DNA of 64,000 nucleotides from Leifsonia sp. AK011. Lineage in GTDB: Bacteria; Actinomycetota; Actinomycetes; Actinomycetales; Microbacteriaceae. A program made the position numbers and the translations under genes. The stretch is from positions 1 through 64,000 of the forward strand of contig NZ_JACCCH010000001.1 in the NCBI RefSeq assembly GCF_013410945.1, in the 5' to 3' direction. This document shows positions 26,558 to 35,254 of the stretch, one piece after another. How positions within the stretch are numbered: the stretch's first letter is position 1; every line of letters begins with the position of its first letter. The notes below the pieces were generated by a model. That model did not search any database, was not told the DNA's origin, and worked only from the letters and a program-made list of their open reading frames with translations.

Positions 26558-27991
26558 TCAGCTGAGGAAGTCGCGGTGCTGCTGGGGCGAGTCGACGCCG
26601 GCAGCCGCGAAGGCCGCGGCCGCCTGTGAAGCTCGGTGATCGATCGCGAGCCCCACGTCGCGCGCGAGCCTGGGTCTCGTCTTCACGAGCAGGTCGAGCA
26701 CGGCGACGGGCACAAACAGAACGGCCAGGTCGCTCGTGGCCCGGGCCCGAGCGGCGACTCCCTGCCGCGTCAATGCGGTGAGCCCCAGCACATCGTCGCG
26801 ATCCAGCAGGGCGAAGCTCACCTCCTGCCCCGTCGTGGCCATGACGGAGAGGATGGCGGAGCCGCTCACCACGTAGCGCATGCCGTTGGGCACCTGCCCG
26901 ATGTGCTGGACTGTCTCGCCCTCCCCGTAGCGTTCGAGGGTGACCTGGGGAGCGATCGCCTCCACGTCCTCCTCCGACAGGTACAGCGCAGGGGCGAGGT
27001 GACGGAGGGCGGCCCGGATGTTGTCGGGGGTGTTGTAGTTGTCGGTGAGGTCGCCGTCGAGGTGCAACCCGGCGCGGCGTGCGGCGTACCAGATGCGCGT
27101 GCGGAACGCGCTGAGCGTCGAGTAGTTGTCCGCCGGGCTCCTGATCGGAATACCGACCTCGTACTTCGCCTTCTCGAGGGGTTTCACCGACGCCGGGTTA
27201 TCGGGCAGCGCCGCCGGGAGGTCCGCAGCCACCTCGACGCACACGTCGATGACGTCCTGCGGAGGATCATCGGTCGCGAACTTCACGACGATCCCAGCCT
27301 CGAACGCTGCCTCGCTGCGGCTGATGTTGAGGAACGTGCTCCCGGCCAGGGTCGCGTTGGGGATGACGTGGATGCCGTTGCTGTCGTTGAGGTGCACCGC
27401 ACGCCAGTTGACCTCGACGATCCGACCGCGCAGCCCGTCCACCTCGATCCAGTCCCCGAGCGTGAACGGCTGCTCGAAGAGGAGGAAGAGTCCGGAGACC
27501 ACCGAACCGACGGCGTTCTGGAGGGAGAGCCCTATGACGATCGAGCCGACGCCGAGAGCGGCGAAGAGGCCGCCGACATCCGCTCTCCAGACCACCGAGA
27601 AGAGGATGGCGAGACTGACGACGATCAGGATGACCCGCACGATGTCGACGAAGATCGAGGGCACCTTGCTGCGCCAGCTGCCCTGCCGCGCGGTCACGAA
27701 GAGGGCGAAGTTGAGACTGTTGAGCAGCACGAGGATCAACAGGAACCCGAAGACGGTCGCGGTGACCTGCGTCCAGGTGAGATCGATATCGGCGTAGGTC
27801 GCCTGGTTCAGGAGGAGAAGAAGTGCTCCGACCGGAGCAACATAGTTGCGCAGGAGCAGAACGATCTTCGCCGCGCGGTTCTGGCGCCGCTCGAGCATGC
27901 TCTGCACCTCGGTGAGCGCGAGGAGCACGATCGGCAGTCCGACGATGACCCCCGCTGCCGGCCAGAACCAGGGTTCGTTCCAGATCTGCAT
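26558..27991 (-). CDS. MscS-type channel with C-terminal cyclic-nucleotide-binding domain
   Basis: A 477-residue membrane channel: about four N-terminal helices, the MscS pore helix and beta domain around ALGVGSIVIGLSLQNAVGSV and LGDWIEVDGLRGRIVEVNWR, a cytoplasmic alpha/beta region, then a cNMP-binding domain (about 340-460: LERYGEGETVQHIGQVPNG, MRYVVSGSAILSVMA). This layout matches bacterial cyclic-nucleotide-gated channels of the MscS superfamily. The phosphate-binding cassette reads VLGLTALTRQG where FGE-AL is usual, so the ribose-contacting Glu is replaced by Leu. It lies 12 bases after a nucleotide cyclase gene, its probable partner. Confidence 0.88.
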   Translation of the reverse strand: MQIWNEPWFWPAAGVIVGLPIVLLALTEVQSMLERRQNRAAKIVLLLRNYVAPVGALLLLLNQATYADIDLTWTQVTATVFGFLLILVLLNSLNFALFVTARQGSWRSKVPSIFVDIVRVILIVVSLAILFSVVWRADVGGLFAALGVGSIVIGLSLQNAVGSVVSGLFLLFEQPFTLGDWIEVDGLRGRIVEVNWRAVHLNDSNGIHVIPNATLAGSTFLNISRSEAAFEAGIVVKFATDDPPQDVIDVCVEVAADLPAALPDNPASVKPLEKAKYEVGIPIRSPADNYSTLSAFRTRIWYAARRAGLHLDGDLTDNYNTPDNIRAALRHLAPALYLSEEDVEAIAPQVTLERYGEGETVQHIGQVPNGMRYVVSGSAILSVMATTGQEVSFALLDRDDVLGLTALTRQGVAARARATSDLAVLFVPVAVLDLLVKTRPRLARDVGLAIDHRASQAAAAFAAAGVDSPQQHRDFLS

Positions 27992-28003
27992 CTCGCGTCG
28001 CCG

Positions 28004-30169
28004 TTACTCGTCGTTCTCCGCGCGCTCGACGCGCCAGACCCGCTCCGGGCCCGAGGGCGTCTCGACCATGCCCCAGTCCCGCACGTTGACGGTGTCCGGC
28101 ATGCGGTCGACCACCGACTGCGTCAGGAAGATCCCGCTCTCGGACTCGGTCGCCTGCACGCGGAAGGCGAGGTTCACGGCGTCGCCCCAGAGGTCGTACG
28201 AGACCTGCTTCTGCCCAATCAGGCCACTGGTGACTGCGCCGGTGTCGATGCCGGCACGCAGGGCGAGGGCGGTGCCGTACTTCGCGCCGATCCGGTTCAG
28301 GATGCGCTGCAGCTCGATCGCGAAGTCCACCATGCGCCGAGCGTTGTCGACGCGCGGCACGATGAGACCACAACTCGTGAGGTAGCCGGCCCTCGTGCTC
28401 CGCACCCTCTCGATACCGAGGGAGTCGGCGGCATCGTCGAATGCACGGAGGATCTCGTTGAGGATCTCGAGGGCCGCCTCGGAGCTCTTGTCGCTGCTGA
28501 ACGCCTCGAACCCGACGATGTCGGCGAACATGACCGTGACCTCCTGATGGTCGAGCGCGATCGTGCGCACGCCCTCCTTGTACCGCTTGGCGAGGGCCTC
28601 GGGCATGAGCGTGAGCAGGAGGCGTTCGTTCTCCTTCTGCTGCTCCTCGAGCAGCTGCGCCTTCACCTGCAGACTCCTGCTCATGTCGTTGAAGGCGGCA
28701 CCGACGTCAGCGAGCTCCGAGCTGCTGCCGGCATCCACCTGCACGCCGGACTCCCCCGCCGCGATCCTGCGCGCGGCGTCCCGGAGTCGACGGAGTGGGC
28801 GCACGATCGCCCCCGCGATCACGAGCGAGAGCACGGACACCAGCAACACGATCACGGCGGACGAGAGCACGAGGTTGCGCGTGAAGTCGTCGACCGGCGC
28901 GAAAGCCTCCTCGCTGTCGAGCTCGGCGACGATCACCCAGTCGAGTCCCTGGATGTCGAGCGGGGCGTAGGCGGTCAGCGATGAGCCCCCGAGGTATCCA
29001 GCCATGAGGTTGGTTCCGGATGTTCCCGCCGCCGCCGCGGACACCGCCTCGGTGCGCACGGGTTGCAGCAGCAGGGTGCTTCCCGTTGCGATCGCCTGCT
29101 CCGTGACCTCCGGCGGGGTTCCGGATGCCACGGACTCCCGCTCGAACCGCGCCGGGTCCTCCACGAGCACCCGGGAGAGCGAGCGCATGAGCTGATCGTT
29201 CGCGCCCACGATGTAGGTCTCGCCCGAGTCGCCCATGCCGCTCTCGGACCAGTCACCTCCGCCAGCCATGACCGAGTCGATCTGGCTGATGGGCATCTCG
29301 GCGGCGAGCGCACCCACGATCTCCCCGTCGATCACGACCGGCGTTACTGCCCAGGATGCCGGCTTGCCGAGCGACGGTGGATACGGGGCGAAGTCGGTCA
29401 GCACGACGTTGTCCGCGAGGTTGCCCGTCATCGCCTCGGAGTAGGCCTGTGCGAGGTTGGTGCGCTGCAGGGGACCGTTGTCGAGGTTGCTGCCGAGGTC
29501 CACTCCCTTGAAGGCCGTGTAGACGATGTTGCCGCTCGCGTCGATGAGCAGCACGTCCTCGTAGTGGAAGATCTGTGTCAGCCGGCGGAAGAAGTCGTGG
29601 TGCTCTGCATGGGTCGCGGACCACGCGCTGCCATCGCCAGCGTCGTTGACCTTGATCGCGTCGTCGAAGGTCTCGTGCGGGGCCGTGTAGTGGAGCGCGA
29701 GATAGGACTGCGCTGCACCCGTGGGGATGAAGGTCGAGGCATCAACCGGCTCGCCGTTGGCCTCCGAGAGCCGGGGGCCGAACTGGTCGGTGAAGTACGC
29801 CTCGAGCTCCGCCCGCTCCTGAGCGGTGAGTTCGGTGTTCTCGAGTTCGGCGAATCCGGCGGAGAAGAGTTGCATCGCCTCCGCGACGCTCTGCCCCCGC
29901 GCGGTGATGCGCAGGTTGTTCTCGATGGTCTCGTAGAGCGCGGTGATCTCGCGGGCCCGAGAGTCGCGCACCTCGGTGAGGCGATCGAACGCGGCATCCT
30001 GCAGCGAGCTCCGACCATTGACGAAGCCGATGTAGCCCACCACGACACTGGAGGTGATGCTCACGAGAAGAAGGGTGATGAGAAGCGCGGAACGGATGCC
30101 GAGTCCCGTGCGCGTCGGCAGGGTGAAACCACCCTCCGACGAGGGACTGGACTCTCCTGTGCTGGACAT
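28004..30169 (-). CDS. Membrane class III nucleotide cyclase with sensor domain, altered active site
   Basis: A 721-residue protein: helix at about 25-47, extracytoplasmic Cache-like sensor (about 48-385), second helix, HAMP linker (PLRRLRDAARRIAAGESG), short coiled coil and class III cyclase domain (about 535-700). The first metal Asp (550, in FADIVGF) and the transition-state Asn666 and Arg670 (VNLAFR) are present. The second metal Asp, normally in KTIGDAY, is Ala594 within RSTRAGY, and the lysine of that motif is Arg. Catalysis is therefore doubtful, or needs another mechanism or a partner. Start: ATG at 30169 with GGAG upstream. It forms a two-gene unit with the cNMP-domain channel. Confidence 0.85.
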   Translation of the reverse strand: MSSTGESSPSSEGGFTLPTRTGLGIRSALLITLLLVSITSSVVVGYIGFVNGRSSLQDAAFDRLTEVRDSRAREITALYETIENNLRITARGQSVAEAMQLFSAGFAELENTELTAQERAELEAYFTDQFGPRLSEANGEPVDASTFIPTGAAQSYLALHYTAPHETFDDAIKVNDAGDGSAWSATHAEHHDFFRRLTQIFHYEDVLLIDASGNIVYTAFKGVDLGSNLDNGPLQRTNLAQAYSEAMTGNLADNVVLTDFAPYPPSLGKPASWAVTPVVIDGEIVGALAAEMPISQIDSVMAGGGDWSESGMGDSGETYIVGANDQLMRSLSRVLVEDPARFERESVASGTPPEVTEQAIATGSTLLLQPVRTEAVSAAAAGTSGTNLMAGYLGGSSLTAYAPLDIQGLDWVIVAELDSEEAFAPVDDFTRNLVLSSAVIVLLVSVLSLVIAGAIVRPLRRLRDAARRIAAGESGVQVDAGSSSELADVGAAFNDMSRSLQVKAQLLEEQQKENERLLLTLMPEALAKRYKEGVRTIALDHQEVTVMFADIVGFEAFSSDKSSEAALEILNEILRAFDDAADSLGIERVRSTRAGYLTSCGLIVPRVDNARRMVDFAIELQRILNRIGAKYGTALALRAGIDTGAVTSGLIGQKQVSYDLWGDAVNLAFRVQATESESGIFLTQSVVDRMPDTVNVRDWGMVETPSGPERVWRVERAENDE

Positions 30170-30259
30170 CGCTGCTCCGGCGGATCGGTGCTGTGTGTTG
30201 TTCACCTTAGCGATTCGAGGGCACCGGCTGCCATCGGGAGAATGAGGCAGCCACACACG

Positions 30260-30295
30260 AGTTCGGCGCCGACCCGAAGGGGCCGACGCCGAACT
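30260..30295 (-). terminator. Hairpin terminator of the alpha-glucoside importer operon
   Basis: AGTTCGGCG/CGCCGAACT form a 9-bp outer stem and CCC-TTC-GGG an inner one. It follows the last importer permease on the minus strand, before the cyclase gene. The T-run is poor. Confidence 0.5.
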
Positions 30296-30314
30296 GATGA
30301 GGGGATCTGTGTGA

Positions 30315-31292
30315 TCAGCCCTTCGTGGAACCCGCCAGCAGGCCGCGCACGAAGAAGCGCTGCAGCGAGAAGAACACGATGAGCGGAACCAGGATCGAGA
30401 TGAAGGCTCCGGCCGTGAGCAGGTGCCACTCCTGGCCGTACTTGCCCGTGATCTCGGCGAGCAGCTTGGTCATGGGGGCGACCGAGCCATCGGCGAAGAC
30501 GAGAGCGACGAGCAGGTCGTTCCACACCCAGAGGAACTGGAAGATCGCGAACGACGCGATCGCCGGCAGGGTGAGGGGAAGCACGATCCTGAAGAAGATC
30601 TGCCCGTGCCCTGCACCGTCGACGCGAGCGGCCTCGATGAGTTCACCGGGGATCTCGGAGATGAAGTTGTGCAGCAGGAAGATCGCGAGCGGCAGGGCGA
30701 AGATCGTGTGCGCGATCCAGACCTGGGCGTAGGAACCGCCAGCATTCAGCCCGTCGAAGATCTGGACTCCCCCGATGTTCAGTCCCTTGCTGAAGAGGCT
30801 GAGCAGCGGCACGAGAGCCATCTGCAGGGGCACGATCTGCAGGGCGAAGACCCCGATGAAGATCCAGTTCTTGCCCTTGAAGTCGATCCACGCGAAGGCG
30901 TAGGCCGCGAGCGAGGCGATCACCAGCGGGAACACGGTCGCGGGGATCGTGATCGCGATCGAGTTGATGAAGGCGCCCGCGAGGTTCAGCTGGTCGTTAC
31001 CGGCCGCAAGCACGTCCTGGTAGTTCTGCAGCGTGAAGCCCGGGTTGGCGAGGACCGTCCACCACCCCGTCGTGGCGACCTGGTCGGCCGGCCGGAACGA
31101 GGAGATGAACAATCCGAAGGTCGGCGTGGTCCACAGCACCGCGATGATCAGGGCGGCGATGGTGGCGCCGCGACTGGTCAGTCGCTTCTTGGTGCGACCG
31201 GCCGCGGTGCGTTCCTCCGCACGCTCGCCTCGCTTGAGTTGACGTTCGGTGCTCTTGTCGAGCGGCAGGTCAATGGGGGTTACGGCGCTCAT
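30315..31292 (-). CDS. Carbohydrate ABC importer permease (AglG/MalG type)
   Basis: A 325-residue CUT1 permease with six predicted helices after a 45-residue basic cytoplasmic N-terminus (ERQLKRGERAEERTAAGRTK). The EAA loop that docks the ATPase reads ELIEAARVDGAGHGQIFFRI. The ATG at 31292 overlaps the stop of the preceding permease (ATGA) and has AGGGAG upstream. Closest family impression is the alpha-glucoside importer AglG. No ATPase gene is nearby, so a shared MsiK-type ATPase encoded elsewhere is likely. Confidence 0.88.
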   Translation of the reverse strand: MSAVTPIDLPLDKSTERQLKRGERAEERTAAGRTKKRLTSRGATIAALIIAVLWTTPTFGLFISSFRPADQVATTGWWTVLANPGFTLQNYQDVLAAGNDQLNLAGAFINSIAITIPATVFPLVIASLAAYAFAWIDFKGKNWIFIGVFALQIVPLQMALVPLLSLFSKGLNIGGVQIFDGLNAGGSYAQVWIAHTIFALPLAIFLLHNFISEIPGELIEAARVDGAGHGQIFFRIVLPLTLPAIASFAIFQFLWVWNDLLVALVFADGSVAPMTKLLAEITGKYGQEWHLLTAGAFISILVPLIVFFSLQRFFVRGLLAGSTKG

Positions 31293-32422
31293 CGGATCTC
31301 CCTCTGTGCCTTGATCTGACGGGCGTTGTAGACGACGATCGGCAGCACCAGGATGAACAGCACCACCGCGAAGGCCGCCGAGCGTCCTGGCTCGAATCCC
31401 TTCCACTGCGTGTACATCTCATTGGCGATGACGCTGGTCTGGTTGGCGCCGGCCGTCATGGTGCGAACGATGTCGAACACCTTGAGGCTGGCTATCGAGA
31501 TCGTCGTCAGCACGACGATCAGGGAGCTGCGGATGCCGGGCACCGTGACATTGATGAAGCGCTGCCAGGCGTTCGTGCCATCCAGGGATGCCGCCTCGAT
31601 CTGCTCGACCGGCACGCCCTTGATCGCGGCCGAGAGCACGACCATCGCGAATCCGGTCTGCACCCAGATCAGCACCACGATGAGGAAGAACGTGTTCCAC
31701 GGTGAGTTCTGGAGCCACTCGACGGGCTGGCCACCGAGCCAGACCACGATCTGGTTGAGCAGGCCGATCTGCGGCGTACCGGGTGGGTTGGCGTCGTAGA
31801 CGAAGCGCCAGATGATGCTCGCGCCCACGAACGAGATCGCCATGGGCATGAACACGAGCACCTTGAAGACCTTCTCGCCGCGCGACTTGTCGATGAACAC
31901 CGCATAGGCGAGGCCGAAGATCGTCGAGACGACGGGCACCACGAGAACCCAGATCACCGTGTTGACGACCGTGCGGATGCCCGTCTCCTGGGTGAAGATC
32001 CAGACGAAGTTGTCGAAGCCCACGAAGCGCTCGCCGCGGTTGTTGAGGAACGCCGCGATGAACGTGCTGATCGAGGGGTAGATGAGTCCGATCAGGAGGA
32101 GGAGGATCGCCGGGCTCAGGAACCCGATGAGTTGGAAGAGATACCCGCTCCCCTGCCGCGAGCGGAAGTCGAGAATGAAGAACACCCCGCCGAGGACTGC
32201 GGCGACGGCCGCTGCCCACCAAACGGAGCCGAGAAGCAGGAAGATCAGCGTGGGGGCGAGGATGCACACTGCAAGGCGGATGATCGTGTACTTCCTCCCG
32301 GTGCGAGGCGCGATCTCGATGAAGAAGATCACGACGCCGACAACGGCGAGGAACGCTATGACGATGATGGGAATCTGGGCGAGGGCCGGCAGGTCGCCGA
32401 TCCATTGCAGGAAACCAGACAT
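31289..32422 (-). CDS. Carbohydrate ABC importer permease (AglF/MalF type)
   Basis: A 377-residue CUT1 permease. Two or three extra N-terminal helices (IPIIVIAFLAVVGVVIFFI) precede the usual six, as in AglF proteins. The EAA loop is QIEAASLDGTNAWQRFINVT. Start: ATG at 32422, 5 bases after AAAGGA; an in-frame ATG two codons earlier lies on top of that ribosome site and is unlikely. It lies about 100 bases after the binding-protein gene, separated by a strong hairpin. Confidence 0.88.
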   Translation of the reverse strand: MSGFLQWIGDLPALAQIPIIVIAFLAVVGVVIFFIEIAPRTGRKYTIIRLAVCILAPTLIFLLLGSVWWAAAVAAVLGGVFFILDFRSRQGSGYLFQLIGFLSPAILLLLIGLIYPSISTFIAAFLNNRGERFVGFDNFVWIFTQETGIRTVVNTVIWVLVVPVVSTIFGLAYAVFIDKSRGEKVFKVLVFMPMAISFVGASIIWRFVYDANPPGTPQIGLLNQIVVWLGGQPVEWLQNSPWNTFFLIVVLIWVQTGFAMVVLSAAIKGVPVEQIEAASLDGTNAWQRFINVTVPGIRSSLIVVLTTISIASLKVFDIVRTMTAGANQTSVIANEMYTQWKGFEPGRSAAFAVVLFILVLPIVVYNARQIKAQREIR

Positions 32423-32470
32423 ACACATCCTTTCGAGTACGACGGTGGACTCAGGAACAGAGTAAGGGGG

Positions 32471-32508
32471 GAGGAGGGCCGGCGGATAGGTTCCCGCCGG
32501 CCCTCCTC
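32471..32508 (-). other. 15-bp perfect hairpin between binding-protein and permease genes
   Basis: GAGGAGGGCCGGCGG (32471-32485) and its exact complement (32494-32508) enclose an 8-base loop, 15 bases past the binding-protein stop. No T-run follows. The stem length, position and absence of a T-run repeat what is seen at 9699-9738 in the unrelated pentose importer. Confidence 0.7.
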
Positions 32509-32523
32509 ATCGTTCGTCAGTGC

Positions 32524-33846
32524 TTATTCAGCCGGCCAGGATGCCTCGATGGTCGAGAGCACGTCGGCGGTCGGCTTGCCGTTGATCCAGTCCACCATTC
32601 CGGTCCAGAACGAACCCGCGCCCACGACTCCGGGCATCAGGTCAGATGCGTCGAAGCGGAAGGTCGTGTTCGGGTCCTGCAGGATGGCGATGGCCTCTTC
32701 GAGGATCGGGCTCGAGGCGTTGCTCGGGTCGAGACCCTTGTTGGCGCTGATCACACCACCGAGAGCGACGCGGCTGTTGGCCCACTCCGCGCTCGAGAGG
32801 TACTCCTGAACCTTGATGGTGTCCTCGTCGTTCGAGAAGGCTGCGACGATCTCGCCACCACCGGTCACTGCGGGTGCACCTGCGGTCTCACCGGGCATGA
32901 TGAAGGCCCAGATGTCAGCATCCGGCCCGACAGTGGCATTGCCGTTCGTCGGGTCGGTGATGAATCCCTCGTAGAACGACGCCTGGTGGTGGAGGGCACA
33001 CGTTCCAGCACCGAGCGAACGGGCCGGGTCGCCGAACGGCGTCGTGTTGATCGTCTTGACGTCACCGAAGCTCGCGTTCACGTAGGTCGGGTCGAGCAGG
33101 ATCTCACCGACGGAGTCGAAGGCGTCTGCGATGGCCGGGTCGGTGAACGGGATCTCGTGGCTGACCCACTGGTCGTAGACCTCGGGGCCGGACTGGCGGA
33201 GGACGAGGTCCTCGACCCAGTCTGTTCCGGGCCATCCGGTTGCTGCGTCGGAGCCGAAGCCCGCACACCAGGGCTGCGTGCCCGTCTTCTCCTGGATGGT
33301 CTTGGTCAGGGCGAGCATCTCATCCCATGTCGTGGGAACTTCGACGCCCCACTCCTTGAACTGCGACGGCGAGTACCAGATGAAGCCCTTGACGGACGCC
33401 ATCAGGGGAGCGCCGTACAGCACGTCGTCGACGGTGCCGTACGCGGCCCAGTCCTCGCTCCAGCCCTCGGCGACGTTCGCAGCGACACCCTCCGGTGCCG
33501 GCTGGATGTAGCCGCGAGTGGCGAGATCCGCGAGAAGGCCCGGCTGCGGGAAGATCGCGATGTCGGGGGCGTTGCCACCCTGGGCGCGAACGCCGATCTG
33601 GGCCTCGAACTCCTTGGATGCCTCGTACTGGATGTCGATGTCGTTCTCGGCCTCCCAGTCGGCCCACGACTCGTTGAGGAGCTCTGCCTCGGTGTCGCTG
33701 ATGGTGCCGTAGACGGTGACAACACCATCGGCCTCGCCGACGGTACCGCCACCGGTGTCGCCCGTGGAGCAAGCCGAAAGGGCGAGGCCGGAAATGGCCA
33801 GGACGGCAATCGGTGCTGTGAGACGGCGGTGCAGGGTGAAACTCAT
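32524..33846 (-). CDS. Carbohydrate-binding lipoprotein (AglE type)
   Basis: A 440-residue CUT1 solute receptor. Signal peptide with lipobox ALSAC (Cys at about residue 26) and a Gly/Thr linker. Mature motifs include SWADWEAENDIDIQYEASKE, PDIAIFPQPGLL, WYSPSQFKEWGVEVPTTWDE and FIMPGETAGAPAVTGGGEIV, matching the alpha-glucoside-binding branch. An ideal ribosome site GAGGAGGAAGT precedes the ATG. First gene of the importer operon and divergent from a LacI repressor. The substrate is probably an alpha-linked oligosaccharide; no glycosidase gene is adjacent to confirm it. Confidence 0.88.
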   Translation of the reverse strand: MSFTLHRRLTAPIAVLAISGLALSACSTGDTGGGTVGEADGVVTVYGTISDTEAELLNESWADWEAENDIDIQYEASKEFEAQIGVRAQGGNAPDIAIFPQPGLLADLATRGYIQPAPEGVAANVAEGWSEDWAAYGTVDDVLYGAPLMASVKGFIWYSPSQFKEWGVEVPTTWDEMLALTKTIQEKTGTQPWCAGFGSDAATGWPGTDWVEDLVLRQSGPEVYDQWVSHEIPFTDPAIADAFDSVGEILLDPTYVNASFGDVKTINTTPFGDPARSLGAGTCALHHQASFYEGFITDPTNGNATVGPDADIWAFIMPGETAGAPAVTGGGEIVAAFSNDEDTIKVQEYLSSAEWANSRVALGGVISANKGLDPSNASSPILEEAIAILQDPNTTFRFDASDLMPGVVGAGSFWTGMVDWINGKPTADVLSTIEASWPAE

Positions 33847-33917
33847 ACTTCCTCCTCGTTGAGGTCCTCCGTCACCGGCGCCAAGAGCGGCGCGGGTGGG
33901 TGTGAATTGCTCGGTGC

Positions 33918-33946
33918 ATTACACAGTGGAACGCATTCCATATCAC
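33918..33946 (-). promoter_or_regulatory. Promoter of the alpha-glucoside importer operon
   Basis: On the minus strand GTGATA (33941-33946) and TGTAAT (33918-33923) are 17 bases apart. The spacer is filled exactly by a LacI-type palindrome, as in the araD promoter. The start point would be near 33911, about 65 bases before the binding-protein start codon. Confidence 0.5.
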
Positions 33947-33960
33947 TCGAACGTGTTCCA
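33927..33960. promoter_or_regulatory. Two LacI-type operators, 20 bases apart
   Basis: TGGAACGCATTCCA (33927-33940) and TCGAACGTGTTCCA (33947-33960) are near-palindromes on the same helix face. The first lies inside the importer promoter. They are the likely primary sites for the divergent LacI protein. Confidence 0.65.
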
Positions 33961-33992
33961 CAACACAAGGTAGGGCACTGTTCGGGCTTATG

Positions 33993-34103
33993 CAAGCGCT
34001 TGGCATATTTCGATACCGAACGGAAACCGTGCTCGTCGCGTCGAGCCATTTCCGGGCCTTCCCGAATCGTGGGAGCGCTCCCGTCATTGTGGAAACGCTT
34101 GCA
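33993..34103. promoter_or_regulatory. Three further LacI-type palindromes near the lacI gene
   Basis: CAAGCGCTTG (33993-34002) and GGGAGCGCTCCC (34071-34082) are perfect palindromes; TGGAAACGCTTGCA (34090-34103) is a near-palindrome with the family's central CG. The last two lie 75-110 bases upstream of the lacI start and probably mediate autoregulation. With the pair at 33927-33960 the 331-base gap holds five sites and nothing else recognised. Confidence 0.55.
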
Positions 34104-34177
34104 GCGTCGCTAGGCTGTCGCCCGTCGGCTCAGAGCAGAGCTGACCATCGACTGGAACGTGAAGAGGTGAGCATCCC

Positions 34178-35173
34178 GTGAGCGCCCTCAGTGACGTGGC
34201 CCGCCTGGCGGATGTCTCGACGGCGACGGCCTCCCGCGCCCTCAGCGGGCGGGGGTACGTCGCCGCGGAGACGCGCGACCGCGTCGTCGCCGCCGCTGCG
34301 GAGGTCGGCTATTTCGGAACCCCGTCATCATCGATGCCCTTCCCCTCGTCCCGTGCCGTGGGAGTCGTCGTTCCGCACATGAACCACTGGTACTTCGGCA
34401 GCGTGCTCGAGGGCATCGAGGCCGCCCTGGCGCTCTCCGACGCCGAACTCGTGCTGCGCAGGCTCACGCGCAACCCACTAGAGCGACGTCGAGCGTTCGA
34501 GACACTCATGATGCACACGGGAGTGGCGGCCGTGATCGCCGTCGGCATCGAGTCCGGTGACGAGGTGGCATCCCTGCTGCAGTCCCTCGATCGGCCGTTC
34601 GTCTCCGTCGGCGGCCCGGTCGGCGGAGCTGCCGGCATCTCGATCGACGACCACGCCGCTGGTGCCCTCATCACCCGGCACCTGGCGAGCCTGGGGCACC
34701 AGCGCATCCTGCACCTCGGGGCCGATGCAACGGGCGACGCAGGACTCGCCGTGCACACGAGGCGCCTCGCGGGGTACAGGGAGGCGATGACGGATGCCGG
34801 ACTCGGCCCTCGCATCGCGGTGCACACGGCACCACTGTCCGTTCCCGGAGGTTATGCGGCCGGCCTCGCGATCCTCGCCGACCCGCGCACGCGCCCGACC
34901 GCGATCGCGGCGGGCAGTGACGAGCTCGCGATCGGCGTGATCATCGCCGCCAGGCAGCTCGGCATCCAGGTGCCCGACCAGCTGTCGGTCATCGGCATCG
35001 ACGACCACGAGCTGGCCGAGATGTTCGCGCTCACGACCCTTGCCCAGGACCCGGCGGCGCAGGGAGCGGAGGCGGTTCGGCTCGCGCTGGCCGAGCGGGC
35101 GGATCCGAACCCGGGGTGGATCGAACATCCTGCCCGACTCGTCGTGCGGGGGAGCACGCGCGCGCCGCAGTGA
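34178..35173 (+). CDS. LacI-family repressor of the alpha-glucoside importer
   Basis: A 331-residue regulator. The helix-turn-helix LSDVARLADVSTATASRALS starts almost at residue 4, the hinge is short, and the effector domain shows RAVGVVVPHMNHWYFGSVLE, SIDDHAAGALITRHLASLGH, AIAAGSDELAIGVIIAARQL and SVIGIDDHELAEMFALTTLA. The GTG start at 34178 has GAAGAGG upstream; no helix-turn-helix residues are lost. Divergent from the importer operon and surrounded by suitable operators, so local repression relieved by the imported sugar is the likely role. Confidence 0.88.
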   Translation: MSALSDVARLADVSTATASRALSGRGYVAAETRDRVVAAAAEVGYFGTPSSSMPFPSSRAVGVVVPHMNHWYFGSVLEGIEAALALSDAELVLRRLTRNPLERRRAFETLMMHTGVAAVIAVGIESGDEVASLLQSLDRPFVSVGGPVGGAAGISIDDHAAGALITRHLASLGHQRILHLGADATGDAGLAVHTRRLAGYREAMTDAGLGPRIAVHTAPLSVPGGYAAGLAILADPRTRPTAIAAGSDELAIGVIIAARQLGIQVPDQLSVIGIDDHELAEMFALTTLAQDPAAQGAEAVRLALAERADPNPGWIEHPARLVVRGSTRAPQ

Positions 35174-35216
35174 GGGCATGATTGTGCGAACGTCCCGCTG
35201 CTGTCACCGGAAAGCG

Positions 35217-35237
35217 GGGTACAACTGCCCTGTACCC
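35217..35237. promoter_or_regulatory. Inverted repeat upstream of the seven-gene signalling operon
   Basis: GGGTACA and TGTACCC are perfect 7-base arms with a 7-base spacer. The right arm touches the predicted -35 region of the promoter, so a bound dimer would affect initiation. Confidence 0.45.
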
Positions 35238-35254
35238 GCAGGGTGGCCCCGACC

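Noticed and set aside
26636-28984. 782-codon plus-strand open frame opposite the MscS channel and cyclase.
   Set aside because: Same shadow effect; composition is biased and the minus-strand genes carry clear domains.
32415-32428. Upstream in-frame ATG at 32428 as start of the AglF-type permease.
   Set aside because: It lies on the ribosome site AAAGGA that serves the ATG at 32422.
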